Below are positions 6,541 to 15,048 of a DNA stretch of 64,000 nt, in pieces (the stretch's first letter is position 1; the number at the start of each line of letters is the position of its first letter). This DNA comes from Fen-1308 sp035319125 (GTDB taxonomy: Bacteria; Nitrospirota; Thermodesulfovibrionia; Thermodesulfovibrionales; Dissulfurispiraceae). The stretch is from assembly GCA_035319125.1 (NCBI GenBank), contig DATHDG010000012.1, positions 62,001 to 126,000 of the forward strand, given 5' to 3'. The notes beneath the pieces are model-generated. The model saw only the letters and a program-made list of their open reading frames with translations. It was not told the origin of the DNA and did not search any database. A program made the translations under genes and the position numbers.

Positions 6541-9500
6541 TTAATTAATAACTCCGCCTTCTTCGCATTCGGCAGCCGAATCGATCATGGCCAGCATCTG
6601 TTCGTCGCTGAACCCGTTGATCTGAAACGCTTTAGCCGGGCAGATGCCCGCGCAAAGGCCGCAACCGTGGCATTTGATCTCATTGTGGCTTACCTTGCCG
6701 TCTTCGTCAATGAACGGAGAGCCGAACGGGCATATTCTGAAACAACTCAGGCACGACATGCAAAGGTCCCTCTTGTGCTTGGCGATGAGTCCGGAAATCG
6801 CCAAGCGTTCATGCGACAGCACAACCCCCGCGCGGCCCGCTGAGGCAAGCGCCTGGCTGATTGTTTCGTCCAGGTTCTTTGGCGCGTGGGCGAGGCCTGC
6901 TACGAATATGCCTTCGCTCGGGAAATCCACGGGGCGCAGCTTTACATGGGCTTCAAGGAAGTACCCATCAGGATTGCGTGTGACTTTGTAGAGCTGGCCG
7001 ACCTTCTCGGTCGTTGGATGCGGCCTCAGACCGGTGGAGAGGACCACCCAGTCGGCATCCATCGATATTTCCTTGTTGAGCATAAAGTCGAAGGTGCGGA
7101 TTTTCAGCCTGTCTCCATATTTTTCAACCTGCGGCTTCTTGTCTACATCGTAGCGGACGAAGAGGACTCCCAGGTCTCGGGCCTTTGTATAATAATCCTC
7201 TCTGAGTCCATAGGTGCGTATATCACGATAGAGAATGACCACTTGGGACTTGGGGTTTCTCTCTTTGATCTCGATGGCATTCTTCACAGCGTCCTGACAG
7301 CACACGCGCGAGCAGTACTGGTTCGGCTCCTCGCGCGAGCCGACGCACTGTATCATTACATAGCGCTCACCAGGTGCAGGCTGCAGGCCGTCGAATATTT
7401 TCTTTTCCAGCTCTCTTTGAGTAATAATGCGGTCGCTTTCTTCATAAAGATATTCTGTTGGCTGATACTCCACACCGCCGGTTGCAAGGATAATCGCACC
7501 ATGATCGAATGTTGTGCCATCCGTCAGCAGAGTTTTGAAATTACCTACAAAGCCGTCTGTATTTTGCACCTCGACGCCTGTATGAACCTTGATTTTCGGA
7601 TGGCTGGTCACCTGGGCGACCCTGGCCTTCAGGAAGTTCTGGATATCGCTGCCATCCTGCGTATAGTACAGGTTGCGAATGAGCCCGCCGAGTTCCTTTT
7701 CCCTTTCGACAATATGTACGTCGAAGCCCTGGTCGGCCAGCGAAAGAGCCGCAGTCATGCCGGCGACTCCGCCTCCGACGATCAGGCTCGCCGGTGTCAC
7801 GCCGACTGTCTCAGCTGCTATGGGCTGCAGCAGTTTCACCTTGGCAATCATCATCTTGGTCAAGCGTATCGCTTTCTTGGTTGCTTCCTCGCGTTGCCCC
7901 ATGTGGCACCATGAGCACTGCTCGCGAATATCGGCAAGCTCAAACAGATATTTGTTCAAGCCCGCCTCACGAATGGTTTCCTGGAATAGCGGGGCGTGGG
8001 TCCTCGGAGTGCACGATGCGACAAGCACACGGTTGAGGCCCTTCTCCTGTATGACCTGTTTTATCTTTTCCTGACTGTCCTGCGAGCAGGTATACATCGT
8101 GTTTTCAGCGTGTGCAACCCCAGGTATATCTTTGACCGCATCCACTACTTTGGCTACGTCCACGGTCGCGGCAATGTTGATTCCGCACGAACATACGAAG
8201 ACGCCGATCTTCGGCTCCTCACCGCGGATGTCTCTTTCAGGCGGCAACTCTTTCTTAAGCGTTTCAGTCCATCTTGCTTCACCCAGGAGGGCCATTGCCT
8301 GTCCCGCTACAGCGCTGCCTTGTATTACGGTCTCGGGAATGTCCTTCGGTCCCTGGAAAGTTCCGGTCACATATACGCCAGGTCGCGAAGTATCCACAGG
8401 CTCAAAGGTCGACGTCTTCGGGAAGAGATAGCTGCTCATGTCTATGCCGCAGATCTCTGCAAGCTTGGCAGCGTCCCTGTGAGGCTCGAACCCGATTGAC
8501 AGCACTACCAGGTCGAACATCTCTTCCATTAAAGAGCCATCCTCCAGCGAATAGCGCATCCGGAGGTTGCCGGTCCCTGCCTCTTCCCTGATGGCGGAAA
8601 TCATGGACCTCATGTACCGCACACCGTATTCGTTCTTGGCCCGCTCGACATATTTATCGAAATCTTTTCCGTAGGCCCTCATCTCCATATAGAAAATAGT
8701 GGGCTGGATGCTCTTGTCATGCTCTTTGGCAATGACAGCCTGTTTTGTGGCATACATGCAACAGACCGAGGAACACCAAGGGTTCGCATTATGCTGGTCT
8801 CTTGACCCGACGCACTGTATCCAGGCAATCTTGACCGGATGCTTGCCGTCACCCGGCCTGGTAACTGTACCTTGAAATGGACCAGATGCCGATAATATTC
8901 GCTCGAACTGTAGAGAAGTGACAACATTGGGCCATCTCCCGTATCCGAGTTCACCCCTCACCTTGGGATCATATTTTTCCAGACCGGGCGACATGATTAC
9001 TGCCCCGACCTCGATCTCTGTTTCGACATCCTCCTGCTCATAGGTGATTGCGTTTGCAGGACAGATCTCGCTGCAGATCTTGCAAGAATCTTTGCCCACA
9101 TTAAAATGGATACAGTTCGTCCTGTCGATGCTCGGAAGCAGCGGCACCGCCGACGGGAACGGTATGTCAATATTGCCGCAGGCGCTCAGGCCCTGCTCGA
9201 ATACCTTTTTATGCCGGACCGGTTCACGGCCGCTGTTCATTGTTGCCGTGATCGCACCGGTAGGGCAGATGAATTCGCATGCGCCGCAAGTTATGCATAC
9301 ATCGGAATTGCGGTCGTAAGGAGTGCCTACCTTTCTCTCATAACCACGACCTACAAATCCGATTGCGCCGACCTGCATGCGCTTGTTGCACATCTGGACG
9401 CAAAGGCCGCAAAGCATACAGTCTTTCTTATCTTTTGAAAAGGGTGTTTCGCTGACCCCCAGCTTTTCGCAGAGTTCGCGTATCTGCTTATTCTCGCTGC

Positions 9501-9798
9501 ATCTGGCAAGCAGGAGCTCTGCGACCACCTTGCGGCTTTCGATGACCTTGGGAGTGTCTGTATAGACTTTTATGTCTGGCGCGACCGGATATCCGCAGCT
9601 TGTCGCCAGCCTGCGGCGACCCATTGCCTCGACCTCTACGAGGCACAGACGGCAGGAGCCTTCGGCCTCCATCGGCTGATGATAGCAGAGGGTGGGTATC
9701 CAGATATCTACCTTGCGCGCAATCTGCAGTACCGTCTGGCCCTGTTCTGCCTTGACCTCCTGGTCGTTTATCGTAAAGATTATATTCTCTTCGCTCAT
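6541..9798 (-). CDS. NuoG-HdrA fusion: [2Fe-2S]/[4Fe-4S] domain, HdrA C-half and a second HdrA module
   Basis: This 1,085-residue fusion starts at ATG 9798 (MSEENIIF), with SD AAGGAGAT. Domains in order: NuoG/HydA-like [2Fe-2S] ferredoxin (about 1-75, CRLC); His-Cys and 4Fe-4S region (CMLCGLCVQMC, CITCGACEFICP, about 125-180); HdrA C-terminal half (about 210-535: FPSAVPLLPSIDR, CKICSEICP, IQCVGSRD, CSSVCCMYA); a second HdrA-like module (about 545-1000: FVCSCG, GGGVAGMTAALSLADQG, second CVGSREE and CCQDA); and a C-terminal 2x[4Fe-4S] ferredoxin (CMSCLSCFRICP, CHGCGLCAGICP). The first HdrA region has no N-terminal GxGxxG FAD half; that half is in the 11724..12602 protein. Likely role: flavin and Fe-S hub linking NADH oxidation to MvhD/MetVF and perhaps ferredoxin. 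Confidence 0.9.
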   Translation of the reverse strand: MSEENIIFTINDQEVKAEQGQTVLQIARKVDIWIPTLCYHQPMEAEGSCRLCLVEVEAMGRRRLATSCGYPVAPDIKVYTDTPKVIESRKVVAELLLARCSENKQIRELCEKLGVSETPFSKDKKDCMLCGLCVQMCNKRMQVGAIGFVGRGYERKVGTPYDRNSDVCITCGACEFICPTGAITATMNSGREPVRHKKVFEQGLSACGNIDIPFPSAVPLLPSIDRTNCIHFNVGKDSCKICSEICPANAITYEQEDVETEIEVGAVIMSPGLEKYDPKVRGELGYGRWPNVVTSLQFERILSASGPFQGTVTRPGDGKHPVKIAWIQCVGSRDQHNANPWCSSVCCMYATKQAVIAKEHDKSIQPTIFYMEMRAYGKDFDKYVERAKNEYGVRYMRSMISAIREEAGTGNLRMRYSLEDGSLMEEMFDLVVLSIGFEPHRDAAKLAEICGIDMSSYLFPKTSTFEPVDTSRPGVYVTGTFQGPKDIPETVIQGSAVAGQAMALLGEARWTETLKKELPPERDIRGEEPKIGVFVCSCGINIAATVDVAKVVDAVKDIPGVAHAENTMYTCSQDSQEKIKQVIQEKGLNRVLVASCTPRTHAPLFQETIREAGLNKYLFELADIREQCSWCHMGQREEATKKAIRLTKMMIAKVKLLQPIAAETVGVTPASLIVGGGVAGMTAALSLADQGFDVHIVEREKELGGLIRNLYYTQDGSDIQNFLKARVAQVTSHPKIKVHTGVEVQNTDGFVGNFKTLLTDGTTFDHGAIILATGGVEYQPTEYLYEESDRIITQRELEKKIFDGLQPAPGERYVMIQCVGSREEPNQYCSRVCCQDAVKNAIEIKERNPKSQVVILYRDIRTYGLREDYYTKARDLGVLFVRYDVDKKPQVEKYGDRLKIRTFDFMLNKEISMDADWVVLSTGLRPHPTTEKVGQLYKVTRNPDGYFLEAHVKLRPVDFPSEGIFVAGLAHAPKNLDETISQALASAGRAGVVLSHERLAISGLIAKHKRDLCMSCLSCFRICPFGSPFIDEDGKVSHNEIKCHGCGLCAGICPAKAFQINGFSDEQMLAMIDSAAECEEGGVIN

Positions 9799-9814
9799 GA
9801 TTGATCTCCTTGGC

Positions 9815-11671
9815 CTATTCGATGATAACCGCGTTGAACTTGCAGCTTTCACGGCAGGCCCCGCATTTTACGCACTTATTCAGATCGAGGACATGAGGCT
9901 TCTTCTTTTCGCCTGTAATGGCAGTAACAGGGCAGTTTCTTAAGCAGGCCCCACATCCCGTGCATGTAGCTGCTTCGATCCTGTATTTGATCAGGGGCTT
10001 GCAGACGCCCGCCGGACATTTCTTGTCTCGTATATGGGCTTCGTACTCGTGCCTGAAATAGCGGATGGTTGAAAGTGTCGGGTTAGGCGCGGTCTGGCCG
10101 AGCCCGCAGAGTGATGCAGCGGCGATGGCATTTCCCATGCGCTCCAATGTCTCGATATCGTCTTCCCTGCCCTCTCCGGCGCATATGCGCTCCATAATCT
10201 GGCTCATGCGTTTGGTGCCTTCCCGGCAGGGTGTGCATTTGCCGCAGGACTCTTCAGTTGTGAAATTCAGGAAGTATCTGGCAACGTCGACCATGCAGGT
10301 TTCGTTGTCCATTACGATCATGCCGCCAGAACCCATGATGGTCCCGGCCTGCATCAATCCTTCATATGTGAGGGGAAGGTCGAGCAGCGATTCGGGGATA
10401 CATCCGCCCGAAGGGCCACCGGTCTGGACCGCCTTGAATGCCTTGTCATTGAGGATGCCGCCTCCGATATTGAAAACGACGTCCCTCACTGTGGTGCCCA
10501 AAGGCACCTCGATCAGCCCGGTATTCTTGATCTTGCCGACGAGGCTGAACGATTTGGTGCCGCGGTTCTTGTCCGCGCCCACCTTCTGAAACCACTCGGC
10601 TCCTTTAGTCATTACTACTGGAATGGTCGCAAACGTCTCGACATTGTTTATGTTCGTCGGTTTGCCGAAAAGCCCGCAGACAGCCGGGAATGGAGGCCGC
10701 GTGCGGGGAACGCCAGGCTTGCCTTCGATCGAGGCGATCAGGGCGGTCTCTTCGCCGCAGACAAAGGCGCCTGCGCCCCTGTTCAGTCTGATGTCGAAAT
10801 CAAATCCGGAGCCGAGGATATTCTTGCCGAGCAGCCCGGCCTTCCTTGCCTGTTCGATCGCTCTGGTGAGATTGGCAATGGCGAGCGGGTATTCGGCCCT
10901 CGCGTAGATATAACCTTCGATTGGTCCTTGATTTCCGGCTATGGCCCATGCGCCGATAAGCATACCTTCGATAATTGAGTGGGGATCGCCTTCCATGATG
11001 GAGCGGTCCATGAAGGCCCCGGGATCTCCTTCATCAGCGTTGCAAATGAGATATTTCGGGAAGTTCTGGGTTGCGCGGCAGAAGCCCCACTTTTGACCTG
11101 TTGGAAATCCGGCTCCGCCTCTTCCGCGAATGCCGGAATCGGTTACCGTTTTAATCACTTCTTCAGGGGCCATCTTTAGTGCCTTGTCCAGACCGTCATA
11201 TCCGCCGAGGGAAAGATAGTAGTCAAGATCGTTCAGGCAAACCACACCGCAATTTCTTGTCGCTACTCTGAGCTGCCCTTTCAGCATGGGGAGCTCTTCG
11301 AACGCTGGCAGCCCATTGGACGGCCCCATAACGGCCATCGCGATTTCCTCCACCAGCTTTCCCTGTCTTATATGTTGTTCAACAATCTTGTCCGCAAGTT
11401 TCGGCGAAACGCGCTGGTAAACGACGCCCGGCTTTCCGGGCATGATCACCTCTATCATCGGCTCCGCATAACAAAGCCCCAGGCAGCCGACTTCAGATAT
11501 CTCGGCATCGATACTATGTTTGGACAGGCTCTCCTTGAACGCCGCCGCAACGTCTTCTGCGCCGGCGGCCCTCCCGCAGGTTGCCAATCCAACCCGGATA
11601 ATCGGCTTGGCTGTTCCTGCCGCTTTATCTAATCGCTTCCGGGCTTCCGCCCGGAGTTCTTCATAGTTCAT
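9815..11671 (-). CDS. NuoF/HydB-like NADH dehydrogenase subunit
   Basis: This 618-residue flavoprotein has the full HydB/NuoF layout: an N-terminal thioredoxin-like [2Fe-2S] domain (about 25-110, with CGR..., EVGCLGLC), the NADH/FMN domain with GRGGAGFPTGQKW (about 182) and ICNADEGDPGAFMD, an SLBB domain, the [4Fe-4S] motif ESCGKCTPCREG (about 478), and a C-terminal 2x[4Fe-4S] ferredoxin (CTGCGACLRNCP, CVKCGACRESC). It should bind NADH, FMN and four to five clusters and be the NADH entry point of the complex. SD-like AGGAGG lies before ATG 11671. The next gene (9798) begins 16 bases after its stop. Confidence 0.93.
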   Translation of the reverse strand: MNYEELRAEARKRLDKAAGTAKPIIRVGLATCGRAAGAEDVAAAFKESLSKHSIDAEISEVGCLGLCYAEPMIEVIMPGKPGVVYQRVSPKLADKIVEQHIRQGKLVEEIAMAVMGPSNGLPAFEELPMLKGQLRVATRNCGVVCLNDLDYYLSLGGYDGLDKALKMAPEEVIKTVTDSGIRGRGGAGFPTGQKWGFCRATQNFPKYLICNADEGDPGAFMDRSIMEGDPHSIIEGMLIGAWAIAGNQGPIEGYIYARAEYPLAIANLTRAIEQARKAGLLGKNILGSGFDFDIRLNRGAGAFVCGEETALIASIEGKPGVPRTRPPFPAVCGLFGKPTNINNVETFATIPVVMTKGAEWFQKVGADKNRGTKSFSLVGKIKNTGLIEVPLGTTVRDVVFNIGGGILNDKAFKAVQTGGPSGGCIPESLLDLPLTYEGLMQAGTIMGSGGMIVMDNETCMVDVARYFLNFTTEESCGKCTPCREGTKRMSQIMERICAGEGREDDIETLERMGNAIAAASLCGLGQTAPNPTLSTIRYFRHEYEAHIRDKKCPAGVCKPLIKYRIEAATCTGCGACLRNCPVTAITGEKKKPHVLDLNKCVKCGACRESCKFNAVIIE

Positions 11672-11723
11672 CTTATCCTCCTAAGAACGAGGTCAGTAAA
11701 CATAATTATCCGAATCCGTCCTG

Positions 11724-12602
11724 CTACGGATGGTCCTTCAGTATCTTTGGAAGCTGCGAAACCTTGAGGTGTCCATAGGTCTCGCCGTCAATGCGCATGG
11801 CAGGCGCCAGCGCGCAACAGCCTATGCAGTTAACCGTGCGAAGCGTGAAGCGGTTGTCCTTTGTAGTGCGGCCTGCATCCACCTGAAGTTCTTCTTTGAG
11901 GCGGTCGAGGAGTCTCTTGGAGCCTTTGACATGACAAGCCGTTCCAGAACATATCTCGATGATATGCCTGCCGACCGGTATCAGGCTGAAGGCATTGTAA
12001 AAAGTTGCCACCGCCAGTATATGCGATTCGGCGATTGAAAGCCTGTTTGAGAGATGAGTAAGTACGGGTTGAGGCAGGTATTTTAACTTGTGATTTATGT
12101 CCTGCAGTATCGATATGAGAGAGGTGCTGCTCCCCTGGTACGTTTCAAGGACCTCGTCCATGGCCTGTGCCCATTGCGGCTCAAGAGCGGGCAACGCGGC
12201 GGGCGGAGGAACCTGAATAACATTTCTCACAGGGCAGTTTCTAGTGCACTCTCCGCAGCCAGTGCATTTTGAGCGGTCCACTGAGCGGGCCTTCTGCCGC
12301 AGGGTTGCCGTAAAATCACCTGCGTCCCCTTTAAGCTGTACAAGCTCCGAACAGGAGTGGACTTCGATATTCATATGACGGCCCACATCGACCATCTTCG
12401 GGGAGATCATACACATGGCACAGTCGCCTGTCGGGAATGTCTTGTCTAGCATCGACATGATGCCGCCGATGGAGGAATCCCTCTGCACGAGATGCACCTT
12501 GAATCCGCTGTCAGCAAGATCGAGGGATGCCTGCATGCCGCCTATTCCGCCGCCGACAACCATAACCGAACCTTTTTTATTTGAAGGAGCTTTCTCGTTC
12601 AT
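11724..12602 (-). CDS. HdrA N-half fused to NuoE
   Basis: This 292-residue fusion has the first part of HdrA: GGGIGG (17-22) for FAD, SIGG-MSMLDKTFPTGDCAMC with Cys61 and Cys64, PKMVDVGRH, and the inserted ferredoxin motif CTGCGECTRNCPV (113-125). Where HdrA would go on, it switches to NuoE (about 145-292): LPQPVLTHLSNRL, AVATFYNAF, and the [2Fe-2S] ligands in CSGTACH and NCIGCCALAP. The rest of HdrA is in the 6541..9798 protein. The start at 12602 overlaps the hdrB stop by ATGA. Inferred role: pairs with the NuoF-like subunit for NADH oxidation and completes one HdrA flavin site in trans. Confidence 0.9.
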   Translation of the reverse strand: MNEKAPSNKKGSVMVVGGGIGGMQASLDLADSGFKVHLVQRDSSIGGIMSMLDKTFPTGDCAMCMISPKMVDVGRHMNIEVHSCSELVQLKGDAGDFTATLRQKARSVDRSKCTGCGECTRNCPVRNVIQVPPPAALPALEPQWAQAMDEVLETYQGSSTSLISILQDINHKLKYLPQPVLTHLSNRLSIAESHILAVATFYNAFSLIPVGRHIIEICSGTACHVKGSKRLLDRLKEELQVDAGRTTKDNRFTLRTVNCIGCCALAPAMRIDGETYGHLKVSQLPKILKDHP

Positions 12603-13474
12603 AGCAGTTTCAACCCTCTTAATAGTTTCGTAGCCTCTACGAAATGCCTGTCCAGCTGGAGCTCAGCGGCCCCAATACCCATTGAAACGCCGATCAGTTC
12701 AGTTATGAAATAGACAGGCAGCCTTTCACTGATGCCGTATTTTGCACCCGCCTTGTCCTGATACGCGTCCATGTTCATCTGGCACATAGGGCACGTGGTG
12801 ACCAGGCAGTTTGCACCGCGAGAAACTGCATCTTTCATTATGTTCGACATCAGTCTGATTGAGACATCTGTATCATTTACCGATGCCGAAGCGCCGCAAC
12901 AGTCTGTCTTATAGTTCCAATCTATAGCCTTGGCACCAAGTGCTTCACAAACCTTCTCCATGCCTTGAGGATTCTCAACATTGTCCATTATCTGGATATC
13001 GGCAGGATAACGGGTCTGTAAGCAGCCGTAATAGCAGGCAGGTTTGAGTCCTGCCAGTTTTTTGATAGCCTTGGAGCCGATCTCACCTGATTTAATCTTT
13101 TCAACAAGCAAGTCAAGTATGGAGACGAGTTTGATCTTCCCCTGAACTTTTGCGGAAAGCTCTGCGTTGATCTTGTCTCTGAGGTCGAGATCGGTCTGCA
13201 GGGTCTTTTGCGCAAGGATGGTCCGACTGTAGCAAGAGGCGCACGGTATCATCATCTCGGCGTATCCGCTCGAATCAGCTATGCCGAGATTGCGGGCCGG
13301 CATTGCAATCGCCAGAAAATCATTGGTCTTGGCTGCGGATGTGGCGCCGCAGCAGTTCCAGTCGCTGATCTCCTTCAGATCAACTCCCAGCCTGCCCAGC
13401 ACATCCCTGCACTGGATGTCATAAAGCGCGGAAGAAGCGTGTAGAGAACATCCCGGATAATAGGCTATTTCCAT
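12599..13474 (-). CDS. hdrB: Heterodisulfide reductase-like subunit B
   Basis: This 291-residue protein carries two CCG-type cysteine repeats: WNCCGATSA (about 40) with PCASCYSRT (about 77), and TDCCGASASV (about 192) with TTCPMCQMN (about 228). In methanogen HdrB such motifs bind the non-cubane [4Fe-4S] clusters that reduce heterodisulfide. Here the partner is MetVF, so HdrB may act as an electron relay or on an unknown disulfide. The C-terminal WXXD-type region is as usual. It overlaps the next gene by ATGA. Confidence 0.93.
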   Translation of the reverse strand: MEIAYYPGCSLHASSALYDIQCRDVLGRLGVDLKEISDWNCCGATSAAKTNDFLAIAMPARNLGIADSSGYAEMMIPCASCYSRTILAQKTLQTDLDLRDKINAELSAKVQGKIKLVSILDLLVEKIKSGEIGSKAIKKLAGLKPACYYGCLQTRYPADIQIMDNVENPQGMEKVCEALGAKAIDWNYKTDCCGASASVNDTDVSIRLMSNIMKDAVSRGANCLVTTCPMCQMNMDAYQDKAGAKYGISERLPVYFITELIGVSMGIGAAELQLDRHFVEATKLLRGLKLL

Positions 13475-13489
13475 ATATCTACCTCTTTT

Positions 13490-13595
13490 ATTTAGGAGCC
13501 AGAAGGCTGAAGCCAGAATTCAGAATGACCTTTTCCGCATGTGTCGGATTCTTCTGATTGCTGACCTCTGACTCCTGACTACTGAATTCTGACTA
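13490..13595. repeat. Intergenic GTCAGGAG/TTCTGACT-type repeat, copy 2
   Basis: Between hdrC and hdrB, AGGAGCCAGAAGGCTGAAGC and AGAATTCAGAA face CTCTGACTCCTGACTACTGA and ATTCTGACT across a short AT/GC spacer. It is the same repeat family as 6452..6535, again inside the hdr-met operon, and folds as an imperfect long hairpin. Confidence 0.65.
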
Positions 13596-13596
13596 C

Positions 13597-14199
13597 TTAC
13601 TTCTTTGCCTTTGCGAACAGCCTCTTTAGCTCAGCCATGCCTTTGATCTTGTCTATGCCGAAATGCATTCTCTTTAGCTTGTTCATAGCCTTGGCGAGCT
13701 GTATCTGGTCTTTTAGATCGTCGATTATCGCCTTGAAACCCCCGCCCTTTTTGATCTCGTTAACTGCCGTCTTCATATCATAAATACCCATGAATTCCAT
13801 TTCATTCACTCTGCCAAAATGAGAAGTTGATGTAAGAAATGCAGCGTGAAAGTTTGCAATCTTTGCGTTCATAGGTTCTGCATGCTGCTCTTTTACCATC
13901 TGCTTAAGAGTCTCTGTTATGCGAGCTGTATGTATATTGTTAGGGCATCTTGCGCCGCATGTATAACAGGCAACGCACTTCCAGACAAGGAGGTTGTTAA
14001 GGGCTTCTTCCCTGTCACCTAAAAGCACCATTCGTATTAGTCTGTCCGGCGTCACGCCCGTGTCTTCCCCTACCGGACAGCCGGCGGCGCATTTGCGGCA
14101 TTGGTAGCATGCGTTCAGGTTCTGACCAGATCGGGCCGCAACCTCATCTGCAAGGGAACTGTTTGTATTTATTGCGATATTTAAGGTCTGAGATGACAT
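13597..14199 (-). CDS. hdrC: Heterodisulfide reductase-like subunit C
   Basis: This 200-residue protein has two [4Fe-4S] motifs, CYQCRKCAAGCP (about 31-42) and CVACYTCGARCP (about 75-86), in a helical HdrC fold. It connects HdrA to HdrB. Residues after about 120 form a Lys/Met-rich helical tail (KKGGGFKAIIDD and onwards). It is the first gene of the operon, with SD GAGGAGATAAGATC before ATG 14199. No convincing promoter was found by eye in the 200 bases upstream. Confidence 0.92.
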   Translation of the reverse strand: MSSQTLNIAINTNSSLADEVAARSGQNLNACYQCRKCAAGCPVGEDTGVTPDRLIRMVLLGDREEALNNLLVWKCVACYTCGARCPNNIHTARITETLKQMVKEQHAEPMNAKIANFHAAFLTSTSHFGRVNEMEFMGIYDMKTAVNEIKKGGGFKAIIDDLKDQIQLAKAMNKLKRMHFGIDKIKGMAELKRLFAKAKK

Positions 14200-14817
14200 G
14201 ATCTTATCTCCTCGCTAGGTTTGTATTCGTAAAATAAAATGTTGAAGAACGGACATGGTCTGGACGACGACTTTAGACAGGCAACGCAGGGTAAAGTTGA
14301 ATTGGTTACTGCATGTAATAATAATCGCCGGCTTTTCGCCATCCCAACCCTTTTAACTTTGTCAGTCCAATTAATGGACATTCCGCGTTAATAGTATACT
14401 GCTTACCGTTGGTTTGCGACTGGCTTCTAGGGTTCTTGCTTCTACTCGATGTTGGAAATCTAACGCTTCTGCAAATTATTCTAATTCACTGCTTAAGATT
14501 TCTGCAAGGTATAGAGCTGCCGCCGCCGCGTTAATATTTTCGTCAATAGTAAGTGCAAGACAATAACGCTCAGACTGCCGCCAGTTGCGTTGAAGCTGCC
14601 AAGCCTAGAGCCAAGCCATTTTCAAGGGAATAACTGCGGCTGCACTGTTGGCTCGTGATGTGACTATGGTCACCTTTGCTTATCTATAAATAAAAAAATA
14701 CAATAAAGTTGGAATACTTATAACGGCTAATAGGGGATTTATAGCCAGTAACTTGAGCTTGCCATGCGTCCTTGTTACACTTAAACTAATCATTAGCAAC
14801 AGGATTCAGCAAAATTT
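14200..14817. other. 618-bp gene-poor stretch between hdrC and the HMA gene
   Basis: This divergent spacer should hold the hdrC promoter (minus) and the HMA-gene promoter (plus). A CRP/FNR-type palindrome lies at 14659..14674. Between about 14455 and 14640 the minus strand has coding-like scraps in two frames (one ends ENINAAAAALYLAEILSSELE-like, interrupted upstream by stops), which could be the remains of a lost gene; no family was recognised. Confidence 0.4.
14659..14674. promoter_or_regulatory. CRP/FNR-type palindrome TGTGA-N6-TCACc
   Basis: TGTGACTATGGTCACC matches the CRP-family consensus at nine of ten half-site positions. A -10-like TATAAC (14719..14724) lacks a -35 box, and the palindrome centre would sit about 64 bases before the expected start, a class I activator position. 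FNR itself would prefer TTGAT half-sites. Confidence 0.4.
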
Positions 14818-15036
14818 ATGGCAAATATAATGTGCATACGCGTTCAGCAGGAGTTTTGCGAAGAGTGCTCCTTGGCCCTCAGGCGTTTTATCGGCGGTCA
14901 AGATGGCATTGAATCTATTGAAGCATCCAACGGGCAGATAGTAATATCTTATGATGCGGCATTAATTGACCCTGGGCAGCTTTTTGCTTCAGTTTGCGAA
15001 AATGTGGAGAGATTGGGATATAAAATAATTACTTAA
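14818..15036 (+). CDS. HMA-like heavy-metal-binding domain protein
   Basis: This 72-residue protein has the ferredoxin-like beta-alpha-beta-beta-alpha-beta layout of HMA domains, with the metal pair Cys-x-x-Cys (EFCEECS, about residues 14-17), DGIESIEAS and a final GYKI. Canonical chaperones have MxCxxC at the first loop; here it is QEFCEEC, so copper binding is plausible but not certain. Followed after 12 bases by a lipoprotein gene with SD AAGGAGA, so the two are probably co-transcribed. Confidence 0.65.
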   Translation: MANIMCIRVQQEFCEECSLALRRFIGGQDGIESIEASNGQIVISYDAALIDPGQLFASVCENVERLGYKIIT

Positions 15037-15048
15037 GGAGAACCGAAC

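Noticed and set aside
6886..7914. Long plus-strand frame of about 340 codons inside the nuoG/hdrA gene
   Set aside because: It overlaps strong Fe-S/FAD motifs on the other strand, is composed like a shadow, and has no SD or family match.
14181..14381. Minus frame of 66 codons upstream of hdrC
   Set aside because: No SD, odd composition, overlaps the hdrC start; hdrC has a much better start.
14455..14640. Scraps of coding-like sequence in two minus frames
   Set aside because: Stops interrupt both; no family recognised, so they were not called as a gene or pseudogene.
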